Origin: Terrimesophilobacter sp038243605
GTDB lineage: Bacteria; Actinomycetota; Actinomycetes; Actinomycetales; Microbacteriaceae
NCBI GenBank assembly: GCA_038243605.1
Contig: JBBSQX010000017.1
Location: 1-64,000, forward strand
Reading direction: 5' to 3'
DNA length: 64,000 nucleotides
Below, in pieces: positions 26,985 to 35,035 of the stretch. The notes beneath the pieces were generated by a model. The model did not search any database. It saw only the letters and a program-made list of their open reading frames with translations, and had not been told where the DNA came from. The position numbers and the translations under genes were made by a program. How positions within the stretch are numbered: the stretch's first letter is position 1; every line of letters starts with the position of its first letter.

Positions 26985-27135
26985 GGCTTCGGACTCCGTC
27001 TCGCAGACCACGGCGATCAAGAGTTGTTGTGCGCTCCCATGGCAGGTTTTCCGGCTTGACGGCGGGGCCGTCTCACGGTTGCGGGTCAGCACCGGTATTT
27101 CACCGGTTTCCCCTCCGCGGGAGTTGTGACACCCT
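26985..27135 (-). ncRNA. Cobalamin (B12) riboswitch
   Basis: On the minus strand the leader has GGGGAAACCGGTGAAAT, then CCGGTGCTGACCCGCAACCGT, and then the B12 box at 27041-27060 (AAGCCGGAAAACCTGCC core). These are the conserved blocks of the cobalamin aptamer in the correct order. The exact ends are estimated. It lies upstream of the SCO2322-like/EcfT/EcfA/S-component operon and should shut it off when adenosyl- or other cobalamin is abundant. The end toward the operon (26912-26985) has room for an expression platform that I could not resolve by eye. Confidence 0.93.
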
Positions 27136-27153
27136 AATTAAGGGTGACAACTC
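27121..27153. promoter_or_regulatory. Long palindrome between B12 riboswitch and adenosyltransferase gene
   Basis: GAGTTGTGACACCCT (27121-27135) is matched by AGGGTGACAACTC (27141-27153), giving 13-bp arms broken only by a GA bulge, with AATTA in the centre. The AT centre could be a -10 region in either direction, so this is a likely operator at the divergent promoters. Confidence 0.6.
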
Positions 27154-27188
27154 CACCCTAGTGTTGAGTTCAGACGGAGGCTATGGAC

Positions 27189-27755
27189 ATGGCTCGTGTT
27201 TATACGAAGACCGGCGATGATGGCACGACAGGGCAACTCTTTGGCGGGAGAATTCGCAAAGGTAGCGAGCTGATGGAAGCCCTCGGTGACATCGACGAGG
27301 CCGTCTCGACGCTCGGAGTAGCTCGCGCCGAATGCGCTGCGCATCCCGCAACAGACAAGCGCATTGCCGAGATCATTCTGCGCGTGCAGAAAGAACTGTT
27401 CATCGTCGGCGCAGACCTCTCTGTGAACCCGAAACACCGCGACCGGCTGAAGACCGGCATCTCCCTCGTGGAAGGCGAGATGGTCACTGGGCTCGAGAAG
27501 CTCATCGACGAGCTGGTGGCGGAACAGCCCCTCAAGCCCGTGTTCCTGGTGCCGGGAACAACGGCACTTGAAGCAAAGATTGACCTCGCGCGCACCGTCG
27601 TGCGCCGAGCAGAACGTCACACTCTGCGGGCGAAGGAAGCGGGGCACCCGGTGAGTGAGCATGCTCAGCAGTACCTGAACCGACTCTCCGACCTCGTGTT
27701 TGTCTTGGCTCGGCGCGCGGTTGATGGCCTAGAGGAACCGATCAGTCATGACTGA
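27189..27755 (+). CDS. pduO: Cob(I)yrinic acid a,c-diamide adenosyltransferase, PduO type
   Basis: 188 residues from MARVYTKTGDDGTTGQLFGG, the textbook PduO/MMAB ATP-binding start. The ATG at 27189 is preferred over the one at 27183 because CGGAGG lies 9 bp before it and 3 bp before the other. The later conserved segments EALGDIDEAVSTLG, LVPGTTALEAKIDLARTVVRRAERH and YLNRLSDLVFVLAR are present. It adds the adenosyl group to cob(I)alamin, so it completes imported corrinoid. It diverges from the riboswitch-controlled ECF operon. Confidence 0.95.
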   Translation: MARVYTKTGDDGTTGQLFGGRIRKGSELMEALGDIDEAVSTLGVARAECAAHPATDKRIAEIILRVQKELFIVGADLSVNPKHRDRLKTGISLVEGEMVTGLEKLIDELVAEQPLKPVFLVPGTTALEAKIDLARTVVRRAERHTLRAKEAGHPVSEHAQQYLNRLSDLVFVLARRAVDGLEEPISHD

Positions 27756-27772
27756 AATTGCACCTCTCCGCT

Positions 27773-29092
27773 TCAGGGGCTACTTGGAGCGTGACCGCCG
27801 AAAAGCTGCTTCTGAACGGCTGAGGCACCCTCAGCGCGAAAGAACTCCCGCACCTGGCTGACTCCGTCGATAAGGGCCGTCACCTCGGCATCCGTCGTGT
27901 ACACGGAGGCGCTTGCGCGAGTGGACGCCGCCACCCCTAGACGTCGGTGCAGCGGCTCAGCGCAGTGGTGGCCGACTCGCACCGCGATGCCTAGCTCATC
28001 CAAAAACTGCCCGACATCATGCGGATGCACCCCATCCACGGTGAAGCTTGCGAGCCCCACCCGAGCCTCGCCAGGTGGAGGACCAAGCAACCGGATGCCG
28101 TCAATCGACGCAAGGCCGCGCGCGAGCGCCTGCCCAAGCTGCGCGTCGCGCTCGTGCACTGAATCCATGCCGAGGCCATCAAGGTAGTCGACAGCGGCGG
28201 CAAGCCCTACGGCTTGAGCGACCGGCTGCGTGCCAGCTTCGAAGCGCGCGGGGGAGGGCAAGTATTCGGCCTGCTCCATCGTGACACTCGTGATCATGGA
28301 GCCACCCGTGAGGAACGGCGGCATCGCATCGAGCAGTTCGCCTCGGCCGTAGAGCACGCCGATTCCGAGTGGGCCCAGCATTTTGTGGCCACTGATGACA
28401 GCAAAATCTACGTCGAGAGCGGCGAAGTTCAGTGACATATGTGGTGCCGATTGGCAGGCATCCAGCACGACGAGCGCGCCGACGGCCCGCGCGCGAGCGA
28501 CGAGTTCTGCCACCGGGTTGATCGCGCCGATCACGTTGGAGACGTGGGCGAAGGCCAGAATCTTTGTGCGCTCGCCGATCACCTCGCGGGCCTGATCCAT
28601 GCGAAGTCGGCCATCGTCATCAACACCGATGTACCGAAGGGTTGCGCCGGTGCGTGCCGCAAGTTCTTGCCACGGGATGAGGTTCGCGTGGTGCTCGAGC
28701 TCGGTGACGACGATCTCGTCACCCTTCGTGAGCCTGAACCGCTCAGTGCCCGCTCTTCCTTGGCCGATGCTCGCATTAGAGAACGAGTAGGCGAGCAGGT
28801 TGAGCGCGGCCGTGGCGTTGCTCGTCCACACGATCTCGTTCGGCTTCGCGCCAACGAACGTCGCAACACGATCGCGAGCGGATTCGAAAGCTTCGGTGGC
28901 CTCACCGGCCAGAGTGTGAGCCCCGCGGTGCACTGCCGCGTTGTGTGTTTCGTAGAATCGACGCTCTGCGTCGAGCACCTGCAGTGGCTTGTGGCTCGTC
29001 GCGCCGGAGTCCAGATAGTTGAGCGGCACGCCATTAACTTCTTGGGACAGCACGGGAAAATCCGCACGGAGTCGTTCAATATCCAGCGGCAT
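27773..29092 (-). CDS. sufS: Cysteine desulfurase SufS
   Basis: 439 residues with the SufS layout. The PLP lysine lies in SGHKMLGPLGIGVLYG, the PLP-binding histidine in TELEHHANLIPW, and the active-site loop with catalytic Cys in RVGHHCAEPLHRRLGV. It takes sulfur from cysteine for iron-sulfur cluster assembly. The C-terminus carries about 25 extra residues. It follows sufU by 10 bp. No sufBCD is near, so the scaffold complex must be encoded elsewhere. Confidence 0.95.
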   Translation of the reverse strand: MPLDIERLRADFPVLSQEVNGVPLNYLDSGATSHKPLQVLDAERRFYETHNAAVHRGAHTLAGEATEAFESARDRVATFVGAKPNEIVWTSNATAALNLLAYSFSNASIGQGRAGTERFRLTKGDEIVVTELEHHANLIPWQELAARTGATLRYIGVDDDGRLRMDQAREVIGERTKILAFAHVSNVIGAINPVAELVARARAVGALVVLDACQSAPHMSLNFAALDVDFAVISGHKMLGPLGIGVLYGRGELLDAMPPFLTGGSMITSVTMEQAEYLPSPARFEAGTQPVAQAVGLAAAVDYLDGLGMDSVHERDAQLGQALARGLASIDGIRLLGPPPGEARVGLASFTVDGVHPHDVGQFLDELGIAVRVGHHCAEPLHRRLGVAASTRASASVYTTDAEVTALIDGVSQVREFFRAEGASAVQKQLFGGHAPSSP

Positions 29093-29102
29093 GGTTTTGG
29101 GC

Positions 29103-29609
29103 CTACCTTGAGCTTCTTGACGGAATGGTGCGTGAGCCAGTGTCGGTCTGAGCCTGTGGCGGCGCCCAGTCAGGCAGCTGGCCTAGCGCAACTTCGAGAG
29201 CGACCCATGCGAGCATTGCGCAGTTGACTCGCGGCGGATACTTTGAAACGCCACTCAGCGAAATAGCATCCCCAAGGAGTTCTTCTGACCCCTCATCTTT
29301 TCCGCGGGAGTGAAGCATCGTGCGAAACGCAGCCACGATGTCAGAAATCTGCGCTGCCGTGGCGCCCGCAGCCAGGTCACTCAGCATGGAGGCGGATGCC
29401 TGCGAGATGGAGCAGCCTTGACCATCCCAGGTCACAGCGTCGATGACACCGTCGCCCACGTGCACGTGCAGGGTGAGTTCGTCACCGCAGCTGCGGTTAC
29501 GCTGGTGCGATTCGGCGCTGGGGTTCTCGCGCAGTCCAAAGCCGTGGCGTTCCCGGGAGTGATCGATCAGAAGTTCCTGATAGAGATTACGAAAGTCGTC
29601 GAGAGCCAC
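29103..29609 (-). CDS. sufU: SufU zinc-dependent sulfurtransferase / Fe-S assembly protein
   Basis: 168 residues from a GTG at 29609. The three conserved cysteines are visible in RSCGDELTLHV, GQGCSISQASASM and VNCAMLAW, with the zinc-ligand Asp next to the first. SufU accepts sulfur from SufS. The last 20 residues (Ser/Thr/Arg-rich) are unconserved. It precedes sufS by 10 bp, the reverse of the usual sufS-sufU order. Confidence 0.92.
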   Translation of the reverse strand: MALDDFRNLYQELLIDHSRERHGFGLRENPSAESHQRNRSCGDELTLHVHVGDGVIDAVTWDGQGCSISQASASMLSDLAAGATAAQISDIVAAFRTMLHSRGKDEGSEELLGDAISLSGVSKYPPRVNCAMLAWVALEVALGQLPDWAPPQAQTDTGSRTIPSRSSR

Positions 29610-29683
29610 CCATCTAGCTTAGGTCGCGCGCGGAAACGGCGTTGATAACTGCAGTATTCAGCGGTGGCGCTCTGTTGCGGTCG

Positions 29684-30418
29684 TTAGAAGCTGATGACTT
29701 GCCCTACCGTGGTGCCGCCGTCGACGACGAACTCTGTGCCGGTCGAGAAGGTGGCGTCAGCGACGAGGTACAAGATGAGTTTGGCGACCTCGTCGGCCTC
29801 TCCGATTCGTGGGATCGGCTGCGTCGCGAACATTTCGCCGCTCTCCATTCCGGCCGTCATGGGGGTGCGGATGCCGCCAGGGTGCACAGAGACGACGCGA
29901 ATGTTGTCGTGCCCGAGGTCGAGCGCTGCCGCCTTCGTGAGCCCGCGTACTCCCCACTTGCTTGAGACGTATGCAGCCATGTTTGAGTACGCCGTGATCC
30001 CGGCTGTGGACGACACGTTGATGATCACTCCGCCGCCGGCTGCCTTCATAGATTCCGCCACCGCGCGGATGCCCAGGAACGGGCCCGTGAGGTTGATCCC
30101 CATGACGCGATTCCATTCCGCGAGGTCGGTTGAGGTCACCGATGCGATGGTAAGTATCCCTGCGTTGTTCACCAGGATGTCAATGTTGCCGTGCGTGGCA
30201 ACCACGTCGGCGACCAGCGTGCGCCAGTTCTCTTCGTCAGACACATCAAGGTGATGGTAGGTACCTCCGATGGCCTCGGCAACCGCCGTGCCCTCTTTGT
30301 CGACGATGTCGGCCACAATGACGTGTGCGCCCTCGCTCGCGAGGATTGCGGCATCCGCAGCGCCCATTCCCATTGCCGCACCGGTGACGATCGCGACTTT
30401 TCCATCCAGCTTGCCCAT
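29684..30418 (-). CDS. Classical SDR oxidoreductase
   Basis: 244 residues from the ATG at 30418, which has GGAG 8 bp upstream. It carries TGxxxGxG (TGAAMGMG), NNAG (ILVNNAGIL), the catalytic Ser in NVSSTAG and YxxxK as YVSSKWG. This matches 3-alpha/20-beta-hydroxysteroid-dehydrogenase-like SDRs, and the ending VDGGTTVGQ fits. It lies 59 bp downstream of narK on the same strand; a hairpin in that gap may separate the transcripts. Substrate unknown. Confidence 0.88.
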   Translation of the reverse strand: MGKLDGKVAIVTGAAMGMGAADAAILASEGAHVIVADIVDKEGTAVAEAIGGTYHHLDVSDEENWRTLVADVVATHGNIDILVNNAGILTIASVTSTDLAEWNRVMGINLTGPFLGIRAVAESMKAAGGGVIINVSSTAGITAYSNMAAYVSSKWGVRGLTKAAALDLGHDNIRVVSVHPGGIRTPMTAGMESGEMFATQPIPRIGEADEVAKLILYLVADATFSTGTEFVVDGGTTVGQVISF

Positions 30419-30430
30419 GGGGTTCTCCTT

Positions 30431-30450
30431 CGCGCAGCAAACACTGCGCC
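30431..30450 (-). terminator. Hairpin between narK and the SDR gene
   Basis: GCGCAG (30432-30437) and CTGCGC (30444-30449) form a 6-bp perfect stem with a 6-base loop, in the 59-bp gap. No T-run follows on the minus strand, and the SDR ribosome site comes directly after, so it could also be a leader hairpin. Confidence 0.4.
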
Positions 30451-30477
30451 TTACTTTCGGCCGGTCGCGGGGTGCGG

Positions 30478-31818
30478 CTAGCTCGGCATTGGGGCGTTCG
30501 GGCGTGCGTAGTACCACCAGGCGAGACCGGTGCAGAACGCACACCACACGGCACATCCGACGAAGAACGCGAATGGAGCCATCACCGAGAGTGACATTCC
30601 GACGAGGAAGGGGCCGAAGGCACCAATTGCCGCTGTCCAGCCGATCGCTCCACCCGCCTGCCGCGGTGGGAAGATCATCGGCATCTGCTTGAACGTACCG
30701 GCGTTCGCGAAACCGGAGAAGAAGAAGATGATGGTCATACCCGTGAAGAAGCCGTAGAAGTCATTGATCGTTGTGGGGTTCAGGAAGAACAGGGCAACGA
30801 TGGTTCCCGCCGTCATGCCAAGCCCGCCAACGAAGGTGAACTTCGCGCCGCCACCGACCTTGTCGCACAGCGGCCCGACGATAGCGCGCACGAGCGCACC
30901 AAGCATGGGGCCGATCCACGCCCACGTGAGTGGATTTGGGGCAGCAGCGCCCAACGTATCTGAGCCAAACGTGTTCAGGATGAGCAGCCCAGTCTGTGCC
31001 GCTAGACCGCTAAACGCACCAAACGACATGAGGTAAATCGCGGTCATGATCCAGGTGTGCTTGAGGCGGAAGATGTCGAGCTGTTGGCGAAAGTTCGCCT
31101 TCACCGGAACGCTGCGGATGACTAATATCGACAGGACGACGGCGGCCAGAACCCACGGAACCAGAACTAGTCCGCCGTTGTGGAGCCAGACCAACTTGCC
31201 TTCTGAGTCGCTCTGAGGGGTCAGAAGCGCGGTACCGAACAAACCGAAACCGACCACCCATGGCAGAAGAAGCTGCATGAGCCCAATACCGAGGTTGCCA
31301 ATTCCGGCTTGGAGCCCGAGCGCTGTGCCCGCGAGTCTCTTCGGAAAGTAGTAGCTAGTCGAGGCCATGAGACCAGAGAAGCTCCCGCCGCCAACTCCTG
31401 CTGCGAACGAGAGAGACAACAGAACCCAGAACGGGGTCGTGGTGTCTCGCGCGGCAAGCGCCCAGCCGATGAGCGGAAGCACGAGCAGCGACCCACTGAA
31501 CGCCACCAGAACGCGGCTTCCCATGATGGGAGGCAGGAACATGAACACGAGACGCAGGATGCCGCCGGCGAGCCCTGGCACCGCCACAAGCCAGTAGAGC
31601 TGCTCCTTCGTGAGCAAGTCCACGCCGTCGGCCCGGATGTCGTTGAGCCGTGGCGCAATCGCACTCACGAGGAACCACGCCGCAAACGCGAGGATCATCG
31701 TGAACGTCGTCACCGACAGGGTGCGCCACGCGAGTTTCTTATCCCACGTGGTTTCGTCTTCAGGGTTCCAGTTGGAGAGATCCGGCTTGAGGGCTGATCC
31801 TGCTACCGAGGTCATCAT
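30478..31818 (-). CDS. narK: Nitrate/nitrite transporter NarK (MFS)
   Basis: 446 residues, 12 predicted membrane helices, with the nitrate-porter glycine motif AGVGGGSFSGLMASTSYYFP and conserved Arg in PGLAGGILRLVF. The N-terminal LSNWNPEDETTWDKKLAWRTL is typical of actinobacterial NarK next to narGHJI. Start at either of two adjacent ATGs. It lies 27 bp after narI and is probably the last gene of the nar operon. It should import nitrate and export nitrite. Confidence 0.95.
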   Translation of the reverse strand: MMTSVAGSALKPDLSNWNPEDETTWDKKLAWRTLSVTTFTMILAFAAWFLVSAIAPRLNDIRADGVDLLTKEQLYWLVAVPGLAGGILRLVFMFLPPIMGSRVLVAFSGSLLVLPLIGWALAARDTTTPFWVLLSLSFAAGVGGGSFSGLMASTSYYFPKRLAGTALGLQAGIGNLGIGLMQLLLPWVVGFGLFGTALLTPQSDSEGKLVWLHNGGLVLVPWVLAAVVLSILVIRSVPVKANFRQQLDIFRLKHTWIMTAIYLMSFGAFSGLAAQTGLLILNTFGSDTLGAAAPNPLTWAWIGPMLGALVRAIVGPLCDKVGGGAKFTFVGGLGMTAGTIVALFFLNPTTINDFYGFFTGMTIIFFFSGFANAGTFKQMPMIFPPRQAGGAIGWTAAIGAFGPFLVGMSLSVMAPFAFFVGCAVWCAFCTGLAWWYYARPNAPMPS

Positions 31819-31845
31819 GGGCCTTTCGTGGTGAAGGTGGTTGAG

Positions 31846-32625
31846 CTAAATAGATGGCTGTTTTTGTTTCGGCTGCTTGTGCTCGTCGAGTGCGCTGGGC
31901 TCCCAGCCGCGTGGGATGGCGCGCGCACCGCGGTGCGCGTCGCGCGAGCGGTAGACGATGTACGGGCGGAACAGGAACCCGAATGGCACCGACATGACGT
32001 GCACGAGGCGGGTGTACGGCCAGATCAGGAACAACGCGGTGGCGGTGAGGGCATGCAGTTGGAACATCAGCGGAACACCGACCATGAGGCTGGCATCCGG
32101 CTGGAACACGATGAGGCTGCGGCTCCACGGCGAAATAGTTCCTCGGTAGTCATACCCGGCGCCGAGCACCTGAAACTGGATGACCGCAATCGTGCCGAGA
32201 ATGATCGTGCCGGCCAGCAAGGCGTACATGACGACATCCATGACCGTTGTGACTCTCGCAACGCGACGAATGGCACCTCTCCGCGACAGCAGGATCACGA
32301 TGCCGGCAATCGTAATCAACGCGACTATCGTGCCAACCCAGGTCGCACCAAGGTGGTACATGTGTTCGGTGATTCCGAAGAACTCCAACCACTCGCGCGG
32401 GATGAGCAGACCAACAACGTGCCCAGCGAACACCCCGAGAATGCCGTAGTGGAACATGGGTGAGCCCCACTTGAGCAACTTCGTCTCGTAGGTTTGGCTC
32501 GACCGAGACGTCCAACCGAACTTGTCGTAGCGGTACCGAAGGATGGGGCCGACGATGAAGCTCACCGCCGCAACGTAGGGGAACGCCACCCAGAGCAGAA
32601 CATCCACGTACGTTATGTCGGTCAT
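31846..32625 (-). CDS. narI: Respiratory nitrate reductase gamma subunit NarI (cytochrome b)
   Basis: 259 residues with five membrane helices. The segments RYDKFGWTSRSS, KWGSPMFHYGILGVFAGHVVGL and FQLHALTATALFLIWPYTRLVHV hold the histidines that bind the two b hemes. It takes electrons from menaquinol and passes them to NarH. About 40 polar C-terminal residues extend beyond the usual length. It overlaps narJ by 4 bp. Confidence 0.96.
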   Translation of the reverse strand: MTDITYVDVLLWVAFPYVAAVSFIVGPILRYRYDKFGWTSRSSQTYETKLLKWGSPMFHYGILGVFAGHVVGLLIPREWLEFFGITEHMYHLGATWVGTIVALITIAGIVILLSRRGAIRRVARVTTVMDVVMYALLAGTIILGTIAVIQFQVLGAGYDYRGTISPWSRSLIVFQPDASLMVGVPLMFQLHALTATALFLIWPYTRLVHVMSVPFGFLFRPYIVYRSRDAHRGARAIPRGWEPSALDEHKQPKQKQPSI

Positions 32626-33365
32626 GCCCGCACTCCTTCACTGGTGGCACCCGCGGGGGTGTACGGCGCTAGGGCGCCGAGGAACGTTGTGACGCCCACC
32701 ATTTCGGTCGGTGGGCCCTCGTTGACGAGTCGCAGGTAGCGATCGCGGGTTTCATCGTCGATCTCACCAAACGATCGACACACGGCAGAGACAACGTGCC
32801 AGTACGGGCTATTGAAGCTTTCCAGCGCCGTGCGCAGCACCTCGATGCCTTCCCGGTATGAGGTCAGTAGCTGGCCTGCGATGGGGGAGTCGCTTCGCGC
32901 AGAGAACTCCAACACCATGGGGAGGTAGTCGGGAAGCTCGCCGTCTTCGACCTCCCAGCCCGCAGCGCGGTAGGCCTCAATGAACCCAACGAGTGCCATG
33001 CCGCGGCGGCGGGTATCACCGGTCGAGTAGTAGGTGAGGTACGGGCAGCACTTGCGCTTCTGGTCAAAAATCAACGTGTAGTGTGCTTCGATCTCGTGCT
33101 GACTCATCGCGGAGGCCGCGTTCAGGAACGTGGTGAACTCCTCCGCAATCTCTGCGGGGAGACCTGCCACAGCTTCGGCAACCTGAACGAAATGCACGCG
33201 GCGATCCGGCTTCGGGTAGTCGAGCAAGATCGACGCCGCCATGTGGACTGTTCGGCGCTGCTCGTCAGTGAGAGCGGAGTTTGCCAGCTTCTTCGGCGCT
33301 TTCTTTCGTCGACCGCCAGGCACTCTCCGCCGCTCAGCAACGTTGGTCATGCCGGCGATGGTCAT
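32622..33365 (-). CDS. narJ: Nitrate reductase molybdenum-cofactor assembly chaperone NarJ
   Basis: 247 residues; the body DEQRRTVHMAASILLDYPKPD and KCCPYLTYYSTGDTRRRGMAL match the NarJ/TorD-type chaperone, with the HYTLIFDQKRKC region before it. It inserts Moco into NarG before export-independent membrane assembly. The start at 33365 overlaps the narH stop by 4 bp; the basic first 30 residues are weakly conserved. Confidence 0.95.
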   Translation of the reverse strand: MTIAGMTNVAERRRVPGGRRKKAPKKLANSALTDEQRRTVHMAASILLDYPKPDRRVHFVQVAEAVAGLPAEIAEEFTTFLNAASAMSQHEIEAHYTLIFDQKRKCCPYLTYYSTGDTRRRGMALVGFIEAYRAAGWEVEDGELPDYLPMVLEFSARSDSPIAGQLLTSYREGIEVLRTALESFNSPYWHVVSAVCRSFGEIDDETRDRYLRLVNEGPPTEMVGVTTFLGALAPYTPAGATSEGVRA

Positions 33366-35035
33366 GCCGAGCCCCCGGATTCAATGGGGGGCGGGAACAT
33401 TCCGTTGCTGATTCCGCCGTTGTTGCCGTTCCAGTTCAGCAGATTTAGCCGGCCGGCTGTCGATGGCTCACTCGGGTCGGTGTTGTTCTTGAGAGCCTCA
33501 AAGGCCTCTGCTGTGGACTTCGTCGGCACGCCGCGAATGCGATCTTTGGCGATCACCTCACCGGTGGAGCGAGCCCCACCCATGCCGGGCCCGCCGTCGC
33601 TGTCCAGCGAGCACGCGAGCTCATCCAGGTCGCGCGCCGACTCGACGTGTGCCTTAGGGATCACGTAGCGGTCCTCGTACTTGGCGATAGCGAGAAGGCG
33701 GTACATTGCCTCCATCTCCTCGCCGGTCATCCCGACGGCGTGGGCAATATTCTCGTTCGCTTCTTTGCCGAGGTTGATGTCGCGCATATAGGAGCGCATC
33801 GCTGCGAGCTTCTTGAGCGAGTACTCGATCGGCACCATGTCACCCGCGGTGAACAAACCAGCGAGGTATTCCACTGGGATGCGCAACGTGTCGATGGCGG
33901 CAAACAGGTTGCGCACGTCTTCGCCGTCTGCGCCGCTGTTCGAGATGACATCTACCACGGGTGACAGCGGCGGGATGTACCAGACCATGGGCATTGTGCG
34001 GTACTCGGGGTGTAGAGGCAGTGCCACCTTGTACTCGCTGATCAGCTTGTAGATGGGACTGTTCTGAGCGGCATCGATCCAGTCATCCGCGATGCCGTCC
34101 TTCTTCGCCTGGGCGATGACGGCGGGATCGAATGGGTCAAGGAACACTGAACGCTGAGCATCGAGCAGAGCGTGCTCATCTTCGATGGCGGCAGCTTCGA
34201 GCACGGCATCGGCGTCATACAGCATCAGGCCGAGGTACCGCAGTCGTCCAACACAGGTTTCGGAGCAAATTGTGGGCTTGCCCTGCTCGATGAGCGGGTA
34301 ACACAGCGTGCACTTCTCTGCCTTGTTCGTCTTGTGGTTGAAGTACACCTTCTTATAGGGGCACGCCGACACACACATACGCCAACCGCGGCAATCATCC
34401 TGGTCGACGAGCACAATGCCGTCTTCCTCACGCTTGTAGATGGCGCCAGAGGGGCATGCCGCGACGCAGGAAGGGTTCAGACAGTGCTCGCAAATACGCG
34501 GCAGGTAGAACATGAAGGTGTTTTCGAACTCCATCTTCACGTGCTCGCTCATGTGTGCCAGGATCGGGTCACCTGCGGCAGTCTCTTGCGAGCCGCCGAG
34601 GTTGTCGTCCCAGTTACCTGACCACTTGATGTCCATGTTCTTGCCGGTGAGCAGTGACTTTGGGCGCGCCACCGGGCCGTTCTTTGACTGCGGTGCCGAC
34701 AGCAGCATGTCGTAGTCGTAGGTCCACGGCTCGTAATAGTCGTCGATCGTCGGCAGGTCGTTGTTCGAGAAGATGCTCGCGAGCTTCTTCAGGCGGCCAC
34801 CGGATTTCAGCTTCAGACGGCCGCGCTTGTTACGTACCCAGCCGCCCTTCCACTTCTCCTGGTCTTCGTAGTAGCGCGGGTATCCGATACCAGGCTTGGT
34901 TTCGACGTTGTTGAACCACACGTATTCCATGCCGTCGCGGTTTGTCCACACTTGCTTACACGTGACGGAGCAGGTGTGGCATCCGATGCACTTGTCGAGG
35001 TTCATGACCATCGACATCTGGGCCATCACGCGCAT
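33362..35035 (-). CDS. narH: Respiratory nitrate reductase beta subunit NarH (iron-sulfur)
   Basis: 557 residues. The four cluster motifs are visible: CIGCHTCSVTCKQVW near the start, CEHCLNPSCVAACP, CRGWRMCVSACP and CTLCYP with a distal CSETC. The Trp in CRGWRMC replaces a Cys and marks the [3Fe-4S] site as in E. coli NarH. Electrons pass from NarI through these clusters to NarG. The first ATG shares a base with the narG stop (TGATG). Confidence 0.97.
   Translation of the reverse strand: MRVMAQMSMVMNLDKCIGCHTCSVTCKQVWTNRDGMEYVWFNNVETKPGIGYPRYYEDQEKWKGGWVRNKRGRLKLKSGGRLKKLASIFSNNDLPTIDDYYEPWTYDYDMLLSAPQSKNGPVARPKSLLTGKNMDIKWSGNWDDNLGGSQETAAGDPILAHMSEHVKMEFENTFMFYLPRICEHCLNPSCVAACPSGAIYKREEDGIVLVDQDDCRGWRMCVSACPYKKVYFNHKTNKAEKCTLCYPLIEQGKPTICSETCVGRLRYLGLMLYDADAVLEAAAIEDEHALLDAQRSVFLDPFDPAVIAQAKKDGIADDWIDAAQNSPIYKLISEYKVALPLHPEYRTMPMVWYIPPLSPVVDVISNSGADGEDVRNLFAAIDTLRIPVEYLAGLFTAGDMVPIEYSLKKLAAMRSYMRDINLGKEANENIAHAVGMTGEEMEAMYRLLAIAKYEDRYVIPKAHVESARDLDELACSLDSDGGPGMGGARSTGEVIAKDRIRGVPTKSTAEAFEALKNNTDPSEPSTAGRLNLLNWNGNNGGISNGMFPPPIESGGSA

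Noticed and set aside
29684..30418. SDR gene as a sixth member of the nar operon
   Set aside because: A 59-bp gap with a hairpin and a separate strong ribosome site make co-transcription uncertain, and the function has no link.
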